64,000 bases of DNA from Streptomyces sp. NRRL S-646 (GCF_000720765.1 NZ_JODC01000009.1:248001-312000); one strand, 5' to 3'; counted from the first letter of the stretch, positions 45,583 through 54,469 are shown. Program-made: numbers and translations. Notes: generated by a model from the letters alone, not told the origin.

Positions 45583-45609
45583 GGGAATGCGCGCCCCTTA
45601 GGATCCGTT
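45583..45609 (+). promoter_or_regulatory. SigR-type promoter of trxBA
   Basis: GGGAAT (45583-45588), an 18-bp spacer and GTT (45607-45609) exactly match the GGAAT-N18/19-GTT consensus of the thiol-oxidative-stress sigma factor SigR. The element ends 70 bp upstream of the trxB start. In S. coelicolor trxBA is a known SigR target. Confidence 0.85.
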
Positions 45610-45679
45610 GGGTGGGGTGAGAGCGCTGAGAGAGGCTCCCCCGGTCCGACGACGCAGTCCAGAGACGAGGAAACAAGCC

Positions 45680-46648
45680 GTGAGCGACGTCCGTAACGTG
45701 ATCATCATCGGCTCCGGGCCCGCCGGCTACACGGCGGCGCTCTACACCGCGCGCGCGTCGCTGAAGCCGCTCGTGTTCGAGGGCGCCGTCACCGCCGGTG
45801 GCGCGCTGATGAACACCACCGACGTGGAGAACTTCCCCGGCTTCCGGGACGGCATCATGGGCCCCGAGCTCATGGACAACATGCGCGCCCAGGCCGAGCG
45901 CTTCGGTGCCGAGCTCGTACCGGACGACGTCGTCTCCGTCGATCTGTCAGGTGAGGTCAAGACGGTCACCGACACCGCAGGCACCGTGCACAAGGCAAAG
46001 GCCGTCATCGTCACCACCGGCTCCCAGCACCGCAAGCTCGGCCTGCCGAACGAGGACGCCCTCTCCGGACGCGGTGTCTCCTGGTGTGCCACCTGTGACG
46101 GCTTCTTCTTCAAGGACCAGGACATCGCCGTGATCGGCGGCGGCGACACCGCGATGGAGGAGGCAACCTTCCTCTCCCGCTTCGCCAAGTCCGTGACGAT
46201 CGTCCACCGCCGGGACACCCTGCGCGCCTCCAAGGCGATGCAGGAGCGTGCCTTCGCCGACCCGAAGATCAAGTTCGTGTGGGACAGCGAGGTCGCCGAG
46301 ATCGAGGGCGACCCCAAGCTCTTGGGTCTGAAGCTGCGCAACCTCAAGACCGGCGAGATCTCGGACTTGGCGGTCACCGGCCTGTTCATCGCGATCGGCC
46401 ACGACCCGCGCACCGAACTCTTCAAGGGCCAGCTCGACCTCGACGAGGAGGGCTACCTCAAGGTCGCCGCTCCTTCGACCCGCACCAACCTGACCGGTGT
46501 CTTCGCCGCCGGTGACGTGGTCGACCACACCTACCGCCAGGCGATCACCGCCGCCGGTACCGGCTGCTCCGCCGCGCTCGACGCCGAGCGCTTCCTCGCC
46601 GCGCTTGCGGACGAGGAGCAGGCCGAGCCCGAGAAGACCTCTGTCTGA
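45680..46648 (+). CDS. trxB: thioredoxin reductase
   Basis: A 322-residue flavoenzyme. FAD-binding [16 protein letters not shown] (11-26), the redox-active C136-AT-C139 in [16 protein letters not shown]-binding [10 protein letters not shown], and the C-terminal FAD motif [23 protein letters not shown] (FAAGDVVD) are all present. It reduces thioredoxin using NADPH. GTG start at 45680 has GAGGAAA upstream; the annotatable upstream GTG lies before the ribosome site. Forms the trxB-trxA operon with a 41-bp spacer. Confidence 0.96.
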   Translation: MSDVRNVIIIGSGPAGYTAALYTARASLKPLVFEGAVTAGGALMNTTDVENFPGFRDGIMGPELMDNMRAQAERFGAELVPDDVVSVDLSGEVKTVTDTAGTVHKAKAVIVTTGSQHRKLGLPNEDALSGRGVSWCATCDGFFFKDQDIAVIGGGDTAMEEATFLSRFAKSVTIVHRRDTLRASKAMQERAFADPKIKFVWDSEVAEIEGDPKLLGLKLRNLKTGEISDLAVTGLFIAIGHDPRTELFKGQLDLDEEGYLKVAAPSTRTNLTGVFAAGDVVDHTYRQAITAAGTGCSAALDAERFLAALADEEQAEPEKTSV

Positions 46649-46689
46649 CCTCCATCCGCCCCGCGCACCAACCAGTTAAGGAGCCCGCC

Positions 46690-47022
46690 GTGGCCGGCAC
46701 CCTGAAGAATGTGACCGACGACTCCTTCGAGCAGGACGTCCTCAAGAGCGACAAGCCCGTACTGGTGGACTTCTGGGCCGCCTGGTGCGGCCCGTGCCGC
46801 CAGATCGCGCCGTCTCTCGAGGCGATTGCCGCCGAGTACGGCGACAAGATCGAGGTCGTCAAGCTCAACATCGATGAGAACCCGGGTACGGCCGCCAAGT
46901 ACGGCGTCATGTCCATCCCGACGCTGAACGTCTACCAGGGTGGCGAGGTCGCCAAGACCATCGTCGGTGCGAAGCCGAAGGCCGCGATCGTCCGCGACCT
47001 CGAGGACTTCATCGCCGAGTAG
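46690..47022 (+). CDS. trxA: thioredoxin
   Basis: A 110-residue thioredoxin with the active site W32-C33-GP-C36-R, followed by the family cis-proline MSIPTLNVY. It is the general cytoplasmic protein-disulfide reductant, recycled by TrxB encoded just upstream. GTG start at 46690 with AAGGAG seven to eight bases upstream. The SigR-type promoter before trxB should drive both genes. Confidence 0.96.
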   Translation: MAGTLKNVTDDSFEQDVLKSDKPVLVDFWAAWCGPCRQIAPSLEAIAAEYGDKIEVVKLNIDENPGTAAKYGVMSIPTLNVYQGGEVAKTIVGAKPKAAIVRDLEDFIAE

Positions 47023-47050
47023 TCGGCAAAGCCGTCGAGTCGACGGTGGA

Positions 47051-47066
47051 TGTTTCACGTGAAACA
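47051..47066. promoter_or_regulatory. parS site
   Basis: Perfect TGTTTCACGTGAAACA 29 bp after the trxA stop, immediately before the shared terminator. Confidence 0.95.
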
Positions 47067-47067
47067 C

Positions 47068-47100
47068 GAATGGGCCAACCCCGAAGGGGTCGGCCCATTC
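47068..47100. terminator. bidirectional hairpin terminator between trxA and the GNAT gene
   Basis: GAATGGGCC (47068-47076) pairs with 47092-47100; ACCCC (47078-47082) pairs with GGGGT (47086-47090). It lies in the gap between two convergent genes. Confidence 0.85.
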
Positions 47101-47117
47101 GCTTGTCCGGACGCTTC

Positions 47118-47735
47118 TCACAGCGGCCTCAGCACCGGCTCCTTCTGCACAGCCCCCAGCAGCCGGTCGAGCGCCATCTCCACGTCTTCCTTCCAGGAGA
47201 GCGTCGTCCGCAGCTCCAGCCTCAGACGGGGGTAAGTCGGGTGGGGCCGGACCGTCTTGAAGCCCACGGCCAGAAGATGGTCAGCCGGCAGGACGCATGC
47301 GGGTTCCTTCCACCGTGCGTCCCCGAAAGCCTCGATTGCTTTGAAGCCCCGTCGCAGCAGATCCTTGGCGACCGTCTGGACCATGACCCTCCCGAGCCCC
47401 TGCCCCTGATAGCCCGGCATGATGAACGAGGTCATCAGCTGTACCGCGTCAGGCGAGACGGGACTCGTGGGGAAGGCCGTGGAGCGCGGAACGTAGGCCG
47501 GAGGTGCATACAGGACGAAGCCCACCGGTACATCGTCGACGTAGACGACCCGGCCGCAGGACCCCCAGTCCAGCAGGACCGCAGAAATCCATGCTTCCTT
47601 CTCCAGGGCGGACGTGCCCGCTTTTACCGCGGCCTCACCGCTGACTGGGTCCAACTCCCAGAAGACACACGCGCGACAGCGCTTGGGAAGGTCCTGAAGG
47701 TTGTCCAGCGTGAGCGGTACGAGCCGACGCCCCAT
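47118..47735 (-). CDS. GNAT-family N-acetyltransferase
   Basis: A 205-residue acetyltransferase. The acetyl-CoA loop is MPGYQGQGLGRVMVQTVAKDLLRRG (QGQGLGR), preceded by VGFVLYAPPAYVPR and LMTSFI. It is a conserved neighbour of parAB in Streptomyces; the substrate is unknown. ATG at 47735 has a GAGGAA at about 9 bp. A small upstream ORF (47624-47881) overlaps its 5' end in another frame. Confidence 0.88.
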   Translation of the reverse strand: MGRRLVPLTLDNLQDLPKRCRACVFWELDPVSGEAAVKAGTSALEKEAWISAVLLDWGSCGRVVYVDDVPVGFVLYAPPAYVPRSTAFPTSPVSPDAVQLMTSFIMPGYQGQGLGRVMVQTVAKDLLRRGFKAIEAFGDARWKEPACVLPADHLLAVGFKTVRPHPTYPRLRLELRTTLSWKEDVEMALDRLLGAVQKEPVLRPL

Positions 47736-47881
47736 GAAGCCTGTTCCTCGCTTCCTTCGTCCGCAGCGTCGCGAGCGGCTGTCAGAGCGCTCCGTTCCCT
47801 CAGCAGGCTGCCGACGAAGCCGCCGACCGCGCCCACTCCGAGACCTGCGCTCACCAGTCCGGTGCGGCTCATCGTTCGCAT
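47624..47881 (-). CDS. possible small membrane protein overlapping the GNAT gene
   Basis: An 85-codon ORF in the 330-bp parB-GNAT gap. It starts MRTMSRTGLVSAGLGVGAVG and has one hydrophobic segment (residues 8-23). A GGGAGG nine bases before the ATG at 47881 and ~70% GC in third positions over the first 50 codons support it. Against it, the last 37 codons overlap the GNAT gene, and no family was recognised. The remaining gap (47882-48065) has a GTGTCCGGTGTACC-type imperfect dyad near 48000 only. Confidence 0.35.
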   Translation of the reverse strand: MRTMSRTGLVSAGLGVGAVGGFVGSLLRERSALTAARDAADEGSEEQASWGVGSYRSRWTTFRTFPSAVARVSSGSWTQSAVRPR

Positions 47882-48065
47882 GGCCCCTGCCTCCCTCTCA
47901 GAGGTACTGCCAGGTGGATGCGCCATACCCGAACGCATCGTATCCACGAAGCGATTCCATCGATACCGCCTGAAAGCAAAAGAGCGGGCCGTGTTCCGGT
48001 ACACACCGGACACGGCCCACTCTGTCGGCCTACCGAGCGAAACCGCCCTGTCGACCACAGGCTGT

Positions 48066-49166
48066 CTAAGCCTCGAGGTCCTCGGAATCGTCCTCCAGGA
48101 GACTCTTCTGCAGGACCGGTCCCTCGCCCGGAGCGAGGCTGCTGAGGATCCGCTCGAGGTCCTCCATGGAGGCGAACTCGACCGTGATCTTGCCCTTCTT
48201 CTGCCCCAGGTCGACCTTCACCCGTGTCTCGAAACGGTCCGAGAGACGGGTCGCGAGGTCGGTCAGCGCCGGAGATACCCGGGCACCGGCCCGAGGGCCC
48301 TTCGACCGCTGGGCCGTCTGCGGCCGCGACCCCATCAGGGTCACGATCTCCTCGACGGCTCGCACGGACAGTCCCTCGGCCACGATCCGGTGGGCCAGCC
48401 GGTCCTGCTCCTCCGAGTCCTCGACGGACAGCAGCGCCCTGGCATGACCCGCGGACAGAACCCCTGCAGCCACCCGGCGCTGGACCGCCGGCGAGAGCTT
48501 CAGCAGACGCAGCGTGTTGGAGACCTGGGGACGGGAACGCCCGATCCGGTCGGCCAGCTGGTCGTGCGTGCAGTTGAAGTCCTTCAGAAGCTGGTCGTAG
48601 GCAGCGGCCTCTTCCAGCGGATTCAGCTGCGCCCGATGCAGGTTCTCCAGAAGGGCATCCAGGAGAAGCTTCTCGTCCTCCGTGGCCCGCACGATCGCCG
48701 GGATCGCCTCCAGGCCGGCCTCACGGCAGGCCCGCCAGCGCCGCTCACCCATGATGAGCTCGTAGCGGGCGGGGCCCAACTGCCGTACGACAACCGGCTG
48801 GAGGAGGCCCACCTCCTTGATGGAGGTGACGAGTTCCTGCAGCGCGTCCTCGTCGAAGACCTCACGCGGCTGGCGCGGGTTCGGCGTGATGGAGTCGAGA
48901 GGGAGCTCCGCGAAGTGGGCGCCCACAGGAGACGCAGGCGCCTCCGCGACGCCGTTCAACGACGGCTCCTCGGTTTCATGTGAAACAGGCGGCAGCGTGG
49001 TCACCTTCGCCGCGGCCACTCCCCGGTCGGTGGTCAGCACCGGGACCGCCGACGGCGACGCAGAACCAGCGCCCCCCATCGCGGCCGGCGCCGGCGTCTT
49101 CTCCGTCGGGGCAGCAGGGATCAACGCGCCGAGACCACGGCCCAAACCCCTCCGTCGCTCGCTCAC
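48066..49166 (-). CDS. parB: chromosome partitioning protein ParB
   Basis: A 366-residue CTP-dependent clamp. The N-terminal ParA-activating peptide is [16 protein letters not shown] (basic, 1-16). The CTPase domain has IMGERRWRA (GERR 140-143) and [14 protein letters not shown]. The HTH (about 195-222; [22 protein letters not shown]) recognises parS. A dimerisation domain ends the protein. It loads at parS sites, of which fourteen are seen in this window, and condenses the origin region for segregation into spores. GTG start overlaps the parA stop by 4 bp. Confidence 0.96.
   Translation of the reverse strand: MSERRRGLGRGLGALIPAAPTEKTPAPAAMGGAGSASPSAVPVLTTDRGVAAAKVTTLPPVSHETEEPSLNGVAEAPASPVGAHFAELPLDSITPNPRQPREVFDEDALQELVTSIKEVGLLQPVVVRQLGPARYELIMGERRWRACREAGLEAIPAIVRATEDEKLLLDALLENLHRAQLNPLEEAAAYDQLLKDFNCTHDQLADRIGRSRPQVSNTLRLLKLSPAVQRRVAAGVLSAGHARALLSVEDSEEQDRLAHRIVAEGLSVRAVEEIVTLMGSRPQTAQRSKGPRAGARVSPALTDLATRLSDRFETRVKVDLGQKKGKITVEFASMEDLERILSSLAPGEGPVLQKSLLEDDSEDLEA
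48972..48987. promoter_or_regulatory. degenerate parS-like site inside parB
   Basis: Core GTTTCATGTGAAAC (48973-48986), one mismatch from consensus, read in frame in parB as Val61-Ser-His-Glu-Thr65. Its function needs a binding test. Confidence 0.5.
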
Positions 49167-50236
49167 TGAATCCCCTCCACCATGCTTGGATCACTCTGGG
49201 CGCCGATATGAGCATGCGGGGCGTCGTATGACACGCCCACACCCTTCAGCGCGATTTCTCGCGCCGCCTCAAGATAGGACAGCGCACCACTCGATCCCGG
49301 ATCGTACGTCAGCACTGTCTGTCCATAGCTCGGCGCCTCGGAGATGCGGACAGAGCGGGGAATGCTCGTCCGCAGCACCTCGTCGCCGAAGTGGCTGCGT
49401 ACCTCGTCCGCGACCTGGGACGCGAGGCGCGTCCGACCGTCGTACATGGTGAGCAGGATCGTCGATACATGCAGTGTGGGGTTGAGGTGCCCCCGCACCA
49501 GGTCGACGTTGCGCAGCAGCTGCCCCAGGCCCTCCAGCGCGTAGTACTCGCACTGGATGGGGATGAGGACCTCCGCGCCGGCCACCAGCGCGTTGACCGT
49601 CAACAGGCCGAGCGAAGGAGGACAGTCAATCAGGATGTAGTCCAGCGGCTGCTCATAGGCCTGGATGGCTCGCTGCAGCCGGCTCTCCCGTGCCACCAGG
49701 GACACCAGCTCGATCTCCGCACCGGCGAGATCGATCGTGGCGGGGGCGCAGAAGAGACCCTCGACATCGGGGACCGGCTGGACGACCTCCGCCAGAGGCT
49801 TGCTCTCGACCAGGACGTCGTAGATGGACGGGACTTCGGCGTGATGGTCGATCCCCAGCGCAGTCGATGCGTTGCCCTGAGGGTCGAGGTCGATCACCAG
49901 GACGCGGCCGCCGTGCAGGGCCAGGGAGGCAGCAAGATTGACCGTGGTCGTCGTCTTGCCGACACCGCCCTTCTGGTTGGCGACCACCATGACGCGTGTC
50001 TGCTCGGGCCGTGGCAGGCCCTCGCCTGCGCGGCCCAGAGCCTCAACCGCCAGTTGGGCAGCACGACCGATCGGAGTGTCGTCCATCGGGGGCGGTGTTT
50101 CACGTGAAACATCGTCCCCCATCGACTCGGTACGGGGACCGGGGACCGGATCGGTCATCGGTCCCGCGATGTTGGCGTCGGACCGCAAGGATTCACTCTC
50201 CTCGACTTCAGGCTCGCAATGAACAGAGCCTCCCAT
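49163..50236 (-). CDS. parA: chromosome partitioning ATPase ParA
   Basis: A 357-residue Walker-type ATPase. A disordered ~80-residue acidic N-terminus precedes the deviant Walker [10 protein letters not shown] (89-97), then [17 protein letters not shown], the Walker [19 protein letters not shown] (IDCPPS) and a C-terminal ATP-binding core. ParA extends along aerial hyphae and organises ParB complexes before sporulation septation. The frame is open to a GTG at 50446, but that codon lies in a parS palindrome without a ribosome site; the ATG at 50236 ([10 protein letters not shown]), with a weak GAAGA, matches the usual Streptomyces start. A parS is embedded at codons 43-47. Confidence 0.92.
   Translation of the reverse strand: MGGSVHCEPEVEESESLRSDANIAGPMTDPVPGPRTESMGDDVSRETPPPMDDTPIGRAAQLAVEALGRAGEGLPRPEQTRVMVVANQKGGVGKTTTTVNLAASLALHGGRVLVIDLDPQGNASTALGIDHHAEVPSIYDVLVESKPLAEVVQPVPDVEGLFCAPATIDLAGAEIELVSLVARESRLQRAIQAYEQPLDYILIDCPPSLGLLTVNALVAGAEVLIPIQCEYYALEGLGQLLRNVDLVRGHLNPTLHVSTILLTMYDGRTRLASQVADEVRSHFGDEVLRTSIPRSVRISEAPSYGQTVLTYDPGSSGALSYLEAAREIALKGVGVSYDAPHAHIGAQSDPSMVEGIQ
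50096..50111. promoter_or_regulatory. parS site inside parA
   Basis: Perfect TGTTTCACGTGAAACA in coding sequence, read in frame as Val-Ser-Arg-Glu-Thr in the disordered N-terminus of ParA. The flanking G- and C-runs make a longer near-palindrome. Confidence 0.95.
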
Positions 50237-50272
50237 GTCTTCGGGGTCGCGAACCAGTGAGGCCTGTTGTTC

Positions 50273-50299
50273 TGTGGAGAAATCCACCTCTGTGGACAA
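50273..50299. promoter_or_regulatory. two DnaA boxes upstream of parA
   Basis: On the minus strand, TTGTCCACA (50291-50299) is the preferred Streptomyces DnaA box and TTCTCCACA (50273-50281) a good second. They lie 37-63 bp upstream of the parA start, in the likely promoter or leader of parAB. The surrounding gap 50237-50537 also contains the parS at 50430 and a GACAC at 50477-50481 that could fit the core of a WhiA site, too short to trust. Confidence 0.75.
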
Positions 50300-50429
50300 C
50301 GTGGCCCCCCTCACGGGGGACCGATTCTCGTCGGATACGGATGCCTCTCCGAGTGAACCGAGAGGCTTACGGTCGCGGGGTTCGGCAGCGGCGCGGCCGC
50401 GGCTGATGATGCCGTGCAGCAGTGAGCGA

Positions 50430-50445
50430 CGTTTCACGTGAAACA
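50430..50445. promoter_or_regulatory. parS site upstream of parA
   Basis: Perfect core GTTTCACGTGAAAC (50431-50444), about 195 bp upstream of the parA start and 92 bp past the rsmG stop. It is the parS nearest to oriC on this side. Confidence 0.95.
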
Positions 50446-50537
50446 CGATGCACAGCAGCGGTGGCCGAACTGTCGCGACACTCCGGCGTGCGTAGGTTTG
50501 GCAGCTTGTGTGGAGTACGTCTCGTCGTCAGGCCGGA

Positions 50538-51254
50538 TCAGCGGCGCCGACGTGCCCGCCCCGCTCGTGCAGCCTTGGCCTTCTTCGCCGCGAAGCGCAC
50601 ACCGCCGGGGCTCTCCCCGACCTCGACCCGCACGACCGTGGACAGAGGGTCCACCACCCCTTCACCCACATGCAGGATGGACGTCTCCACGGCACCGAGC
50701 TTGCTGAGCGCCGTGGCCGCGCTCTTGAGTTCCTCCTCAGCGGTATCGCCCTTGAGCGCAAGCATCTCCCCGTACGGCCGCAGCAGCGGAATGCCCCACG
50801 TGGCCAGCCGGTCCAGCGGAGCCACGGCCCGTGCCGTCACCACATGCACCGACGGCACCTTGCCCATGACCTCCTCGGCACGGCCGCGGACGACCGTCAC
50901 ATGGTCCAGGCCGAGCAGCTCCACGACCTCGGTGAGGAAGTTCGTACGCCGCAGCAGAGGTTCCAGCAGCGTGATCTTCAGGTCCTCGCGAACGAGCGCC
51001 AGAGGAATGCCCGGCAGGCCGGCACCCGAGCCGACATCGCACACCGTCACGCCCTCGGGCACGACCTCCGAGAGCACGGCGCAGTTCAGAATGTGCCGCT
51101 CCCACAGACGCGGCACTTCGCGTGGGCCGATCAGACCGCGCTGAACACCCGCCTCAGCGAGCAGCTCCGCATAGCGGACCGCGTCCGCGAAGCGATCGCC
51201 GAACACCGCGCGCGCCTGCTCGGGCGCAGGGGGAAGCTCCGCTGCCTCCGTCAC
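50538..51254 (-). CDS. rsmG: 16S rRNA m7G527 methyltransferase RsmG (GidB)
   Basis: A 238-residue SAM-dependent methyltransferase. [24 protein letters not shown] holds the SAM-binding GSGAGLPG, followed by [13 protein letters not shown] and [12 protein letters not shown] typical of RsmG. It methylates G527 in the 530 loop; loss gives low-level streptomycin resistance and, in Streptomyces, antibiotic overproduction. An Arg/Lys/Ala tail ends the protein. GTG start at 51254; GGACGG upstream is a weak ribosome site. It is preceded by a hairpin at 51328-51356. Confidence 0.95.
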   Translation of the reverse strand: MTEAAELPPAPEQARAVFGDRFADAVRYAELLAEAGVQRGLIGPREVPRLWERHILNCAVLSEVVPEGVTVCDVGSGAGLPGIPLALVREDLKITLLEPLLRRTNFLTEVVELLGLDHVTVVRGRAEEVMGKVPSVHVVTARAVAPLDRLATWGIPLLRPYGEMLALKGDTAEEELKSAATALSKLGAVETSILHVGEGVVDPLSTVVRVEVGESPGGVRFAAKKAKAARAGRARRRR

Positions 51255-51327
51255 GGGGGACCGTCCTTCCGTACCGCATCAGCGCACCGAGCGCCGAGAC
51301 CACCAGAACTATCAGGCTGACAAAGCT

Positions 51328-51356
51328 CGGCCCCGCCTGCGCTACAGACGGGGCCG
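51328..51356 (-). terminator. hairpin between jag and rsmG
   Basis: CGGCCCCG (51328-51335) pairs with CGGGGCCG (51349-51356) across a 13-nt loop. It lies downstream of jag and upstream of rsmG on the minus strand, so it may act as a partial terminator within the operon. Confidence 0.65.
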
Positions 51357-51374
51357 GAGGAACGTACGGACCGA

Positions 51375-51887
51375 TCAGGCCGGGAGCACAACGACGAAGC
51401 GCTGCGGCTCCTCGCCCTCGGACTCGCTGCGCAGGCCCGCAGCCTTGACGGCGTCGTGCACGACCTTGCGCTCGAACGGCGTCATCGGCTTCATCTTCAC
51501 GGGCTCGCCGCTGCTCCTGACCTCGGCGGCCGCCTTCGCACCCAGCTCGGAAAGCTCGGCGCGCTTCTTTGCGCGGTAGCCGCTGATGTCCAGCATCAGC
51601 CGGCTGCGGTCACCGGTCTCCCGGTGCACGGCCAGGCGCGTGAGCTCCTGCAGCGCCTCAAGCACCTCACCGTCACGGCCGACCAGCTTCTGCAGGTCGC
51701 GGCTGCCCGCGTCACTGATGATCGAGACAGCGGCGCGGTCGGCCTCGACGTCCATGTCGATGTCGCCGTCGAGATCGGCGATGTCCAGCAGACCCTCGAG
51801 GTAGTCCGCCGCGATCTCGCCCTCCTGCTCCAGGCGGGTAAGGGTGTCTGCACCTTCGGCAGCGGCGGAGGTGGTGCCTTCCGTCAC
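51375..51887 (-). CDS. jag: Jag/KhpB-type RNA-binding protein (KH and R3H domains)
   Basis: A 170-residue protein. A KH domain (about 35-110) has DADRAAVSIISD and LQKLVGRDGEVLEALQELTRLAV (GRDGEVLEALQ), and an R3H domain follows (about 110-168) with KPMTPFERKVVHDAV. It lacks the N-terminal Jag_N domain of Firmicutes. It binds RNA and is tied to control of division and envelope growth in other bacteria. GTG start at 51887. It is 15 bp after yidC, in the conserved rpmH-rnpA-yidD-yidC-jag-rsmG order. Confidence 0.92.
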   Translation of the reverse strand: MTEGTTSAAAEGADTLTRLEQEGEIAADYLEGLLDIADLDGDIDMDVEADRAAVSIISDAGSRDLQKLVGRDGEVLEALQELTRLAVHRETGDRSRLMLDISGYRAKKRAELSELGAKAAAEVRSSGEPVKMKPMTPFERKVVHDAVKAAGLRSESEGEEPQRFVVVLPA

Positions 51888-51902
51888 GGGATGGGCTCCT
51901 TC

Positions 51903-53186
51903 TTACTTCTTGGACGGGGACTTGGGGCGCTGCGGGCCCTTGCGCTGCCCGGACTGGGCCTTGCTGCGGGTGCCGCCGCCGGGCTTCGGCTCGGCCTTCC
52001 CGGCAGCGGCGGAGGGCTTGGCGTCCTCCGGCTCGTCGGACTTGCTCAGCGACGTCTTCGGCTCGGAGTCGCCGGCCGCCTTCGCACCGCCGGACTGACG
52101 CTGGGCCTTGCTCTGCCGCTTGGGCTGCTGGCGCTTGGGAGCGGCGGCGGTGTCGGTCGTCGCCGTACCGTCCTCGGACTGGACGGCGGCAGCGCTCTCG
52201 CTCTTCATCACGGTGCCGTCGGTCTGGGCAGCGAGACCCGCCTTGTTCAGGGCGTTGATGAACTTGCGCTCGAACTCGTTGCGGTCACGGCCCTTGGCGA
52301 CGATCGCCTTGACGATGGTCTTCTCGCTCCGCTTGCGGGTCTTGCCGTGGCTCGTGACGTGCTTGGTCAGGCGCTCCAGGTAGGCGGCCTGGGCCTTGGA
52401 ACCCGGGGTCGGGTTGTTGTGGATGACGTACATCTGCTGGCCCATGGTCCACACGTTGGTGGTCAGCCAGTAGACGAGGACACCGACCGGGAAGTTGATG
52501 CCGAAGACGGCGAACATGACCGGGAAGACGTACATCAGCATCTTCTGCTGCTGCATGAACGGCGTCTTCACCGTGGTGTCGACGTTCTTCGTCATCAGCT
52601 GACGCTGCGTGTAGAACTGCGACGCCGACATCAGAACGATCATGATCGCGGTGACGACACGAACGTCGGTGAGGGAGGCGCCGAGCGACTCCACCTTCGC
52701 CGAGCTGTCGGTGAACTTCGCAGCGAGCGGGGCACCGAAGATGTGCGCCTTACGGGCGCTGGCGAGCAGCGAATCGTTGATTACGCCGATCGTCGAGCCG
52801 GTCGCGATGCCGTTGAGCACGTGGTACAGGGCGAAGAAGAACGGGGACTGCGCCAGGATGGGAAGGCACGAGGAGAGCGGGTTGGTGCCCGTCTCCTTGT
52901 ACAGCTTCATCATCTCTTCGGACTGGCGCTGCTTGTCGCTCTTGTAGCGCTCCTGGATCTTCTTCATCTCGGGCTGCAGCGTCTGCATCGCCCGGGTCGA
53001 CTTGATCTGCTTCACAAAGAGCGGGATCAGGCAGATACGGATGAGAATCACCAGAGACACGATGGACAGGCCCCAGGCCCAGCCCGTGTCGGGACCGAAG
53101 ATCTTCCCGTACATCGAGTGGAACTGGACGATGACCCATGACACGGGTGTCGTGATGAAGCTGAACAGGCTGGCAATCGTGTCCAC
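51903..53186 (-). CDS. yidC: membrane protein insertase YidC/Oxa1
   Basis: A 427-residue insertase of the Gram-positive type without the large periplasmic domain. Five hydrophobic segments lie between residues 1 and 270, with a conserved Arg in [19 protein letters not shown] (R in the hydrophilic groove) and [18 protein letters not shown] long basic, Lys/Gln/Ser-rich C-terminal tail (about 275-427) can contact ribosomes. It inserts membrane proteins with SecYEG or alone. GTG at 53186, AAGGAG at 8 bp. Confidence 0.95.
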   Translation of the reverse strand: MDTIASLFSFITTPVSWVIVQFHSMYGKIFGPDTGWAWGLSIVSLVILIRICLIPLFVKQIKSTRAMQTLQPEMKKIQERYKSDKQRQSEEMMKLYKETGTNPLSSCLPILAQSPFFFALYHVLNGIATGSTIGVINDSLLASARKAHIFGAPLAAKFTDSSAKVESLGASLTDVRVVTAIMIVLMSASQFYTQRQLMTKNVDTTVKTPFMQQQKMLMYVFPVMFAVFGINFPVGVLVYWLTTNVWTMGQQMYVIHNNPTPGSKAQAAYLERLTKHVTSHGKTRKRSEKTIVKAIVAKGRDRNEFERKFINALNKAGLAAQTDGTVMKSESAAAVQSEDGTATTDTAAAPKRQQPKRQSKAQRQSGGAKAAGDSEPKTSLSKSDEPEDAKPSAAAGKAEPKPGGGTRSKAQSGQRKGPQRPKSPSKK

Positions 53187-53189
53187 TAA

Positions 53190-53567
53190 TCATGCTCCTT
53201 GGGCATGGGACGAGGTCTCTGCGGCCGGGCTCGAAGGAGGATTCTCTTCGGTGCTCGAAACAGGATTCTCTTCGGTGGCCGGTTCGGCGGCGGAGGACCC
53301 GCCACTGCGTGCACGCCAGGCGCCACGCAGCATTTCGTGCCACCGCGGACGCTTGCGCGGGGGGACATGGTCCACACCGCCCAGCGACCACGGATTGCAC
53401 CGCAGGATGCGCCACGCGGTGAGCGCGGTGCCCTTGATCGCACCATGCCGGTCGATGGCCGTGTAGCCGTAGTGGGAACACGACGGGTAGTACTTGCACA
53501 CCGGCCCGAGCAGCGGACTGATCGTCCACTGGTACAGCTTGATCAGAGCCAGCAGCGGGTACTTCAT
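53190..53567 (-). CDS. yidD: membrane protein insertion efficiency factor YidD
   Basis: A 125-residue protein. The conserved ~75-residue core reads [24 protein letters not shown] with the YYPSCS(H/E)Y signature, then [18 protein letters not shown] (RCNPW). The C-terminal ~45 residues are disordered. YidD assists YidC-dependent insertion. Its start overlaps the rnpA stop (ATGA) and its stop is 3 bp from yidC, indicating tight coupling. Confidence 0.93.
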   Translation of the reverse strand: MKYPLLALIKLYQWTISPLLGPVCKYYPSCSHYGYTAIDRHGAIKGTALTAWRILRCNPWSLGGVDHVPPRKRPRWHEMLRGAWRARSGGSSAAEPATEENPVSSTEENPPSSPAAETSSHAQGA

Positions 53568-53935
53568 CGCGCGCCCCCTCCCAGCAGCCGCTCGATGGCG
53601 GCATCCAGGTCTCGGGCCAGTTGTGCATGGTCGGCGTCGCCCGCACCGGGCAGCGCTCGTACGACTACCAGGCTACCGGGGGGCAACAGGGCGACTCGGT
53701 CGCGCATCAGGTGGCGCAGTCTGCGCTTGACCTTGTTGCGTACCACCGCACCGCCCACGGCTTTGCTCACGACGAAACCCGCACGCGTCGGGGGAGCGCT
53801 CTCCCCAGGCGCGTGCGGGTCCGTGGCACCGCTACGAAGATGGACGACGAGGGACGGGCGTCCGGCCCGGCGCCCTCGTCGTACCGCGGTCGCGAAGTCC
53901 TCGCGCCGCCTCAGCCGGTTCTCGGTGGGCAGCAC
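53564..53935 (-). CDS. rnpA: ribonuclease P protein component
   Basis: A 123-residue RnpA. It begins [20 protein letters not shown] and has the RNR motif [16 protein letters not shown]. It binds the RNase P RNA and helps process the 5' ends of tRNAs. GTG start at 53935, 21 bp after rpmH; the family signature begins within the first ten residues, supporting this start. Confidence 0.95.
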   Translation of the reverse strand: MLPTENRLRRREDFATAVRRGRRAGRPSLVVHLRSGATDPHAPGESAPPTRAGFVVSKAVGGAVVRNKVKRRLRHLMRDRVALLPPGSLVVVRALPGAGDADHAQLARDLDAAIERLLGGGAR

Positions 53936-53956
53936 GACGGCATGACCTGACCGGGA

Positions 53957-54094
53957 TCAGGCGGACAGGCTGGCGCGACCCTTGGCACGACGGTTCGCGA
54001 GAATCGCGCGGCCGGCACGGGTCCGCATCCGCAGGCGGAAGCCGTGGGTCTTGGCGCGACGACGGTTGTTCGGCTGGAAAGTGCGCTTGCTCAC
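53957..54094 (-). CDS. rpmH: 50S ribosomal protein L34
   Basis: A 45-residue protein read from 54094 (GTG) to the TGA at 53957-53959: starts [18 protein letters not shown], then [20 protein letters not shown]. This is L34, the first gene of the leftward rpmH-rnpA-yidD-yidC-jag-rsmG operon and divergent from dnaA, the classical arrangement at bacterial origins. A GAGT/CCCCGAG ribosome region precedes the start. Confidence 0.95.
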   Translation of the reverse strand: MSKRTFQPNNRRRAKTHGFRLRMRTRAGRAILANRRAKGRASLSA

Positions 54095-54469
54095 TCGGGG
54101 GCTCCAGAAATCAATCGGTGGTGGCGGGTGCCGTCCTGGCTGTCACCGTGCGCCCACGAGTAGCTCGCAGTTACGCCCGAGTGCACCGCTTCCCGATCAC
54201 CTGACGCGATCTGTGCCCATCGGAGGCAGGCGGCAGCAGCCATCGACAACTCGACCTGGTTACGGTACGCGGGGCTACGCCATCCGGTCAAACCAGCGGT
54301 CACTGGGAGACACTATCCACAGCCTGGGGACAACAACTTGAACCGCACCCGTCGCCCTGACTACCGTGGCTGAACTCCGATTCGTTCCCTTGTACCTGCC
54401 CCACCCCATTTGAATCCCGACCCGTCCCACAATCACACGTTCGTGGGACCCCGTGAGAGAGCGTGCCCT
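54095..54469. promoter_or_regulatory. rpmH-dnaA divergent promoter region with two DnaA boxes
   Basis: This 375-bp gap must hold the promoters of both operons. Two DnaA boxes face each other: CTATCCACA (54313-54321, plus) and TTGTCCCCA (54325-54333, minus strand), 137-157 bp upstream of the dnaA start. DnaA boxes in the dnaA promoter are established in Streptomyces and allow autoregulation. No confident -10/-35 was assigned, and no small gene was found. Confidence 0.75.

Noticed and set aside
47050..48983. Long plus-strand open frame (645 codons) beginning at a parS and running over parB
   Set aside because: It begins in the palindrome (MFHVK or similar), is antisense to GNAT and parB, and has no family similarity. 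High GC leaves long frames open on the opposite strand.
50446..50446. Start of ParA at the GTG in the parS palindrome
   Set aside because: No ribosome site precedes it, and the first 70 residues are not typical for ParA; the frame merely reads through parS. The ATG at 50236 was used.
53990..54110. Possible tRNA or other RNA gene near the origin
   Set aside because: This stretch is rpmH, and no cloverleaf-like fold was seen anywhere in the window.
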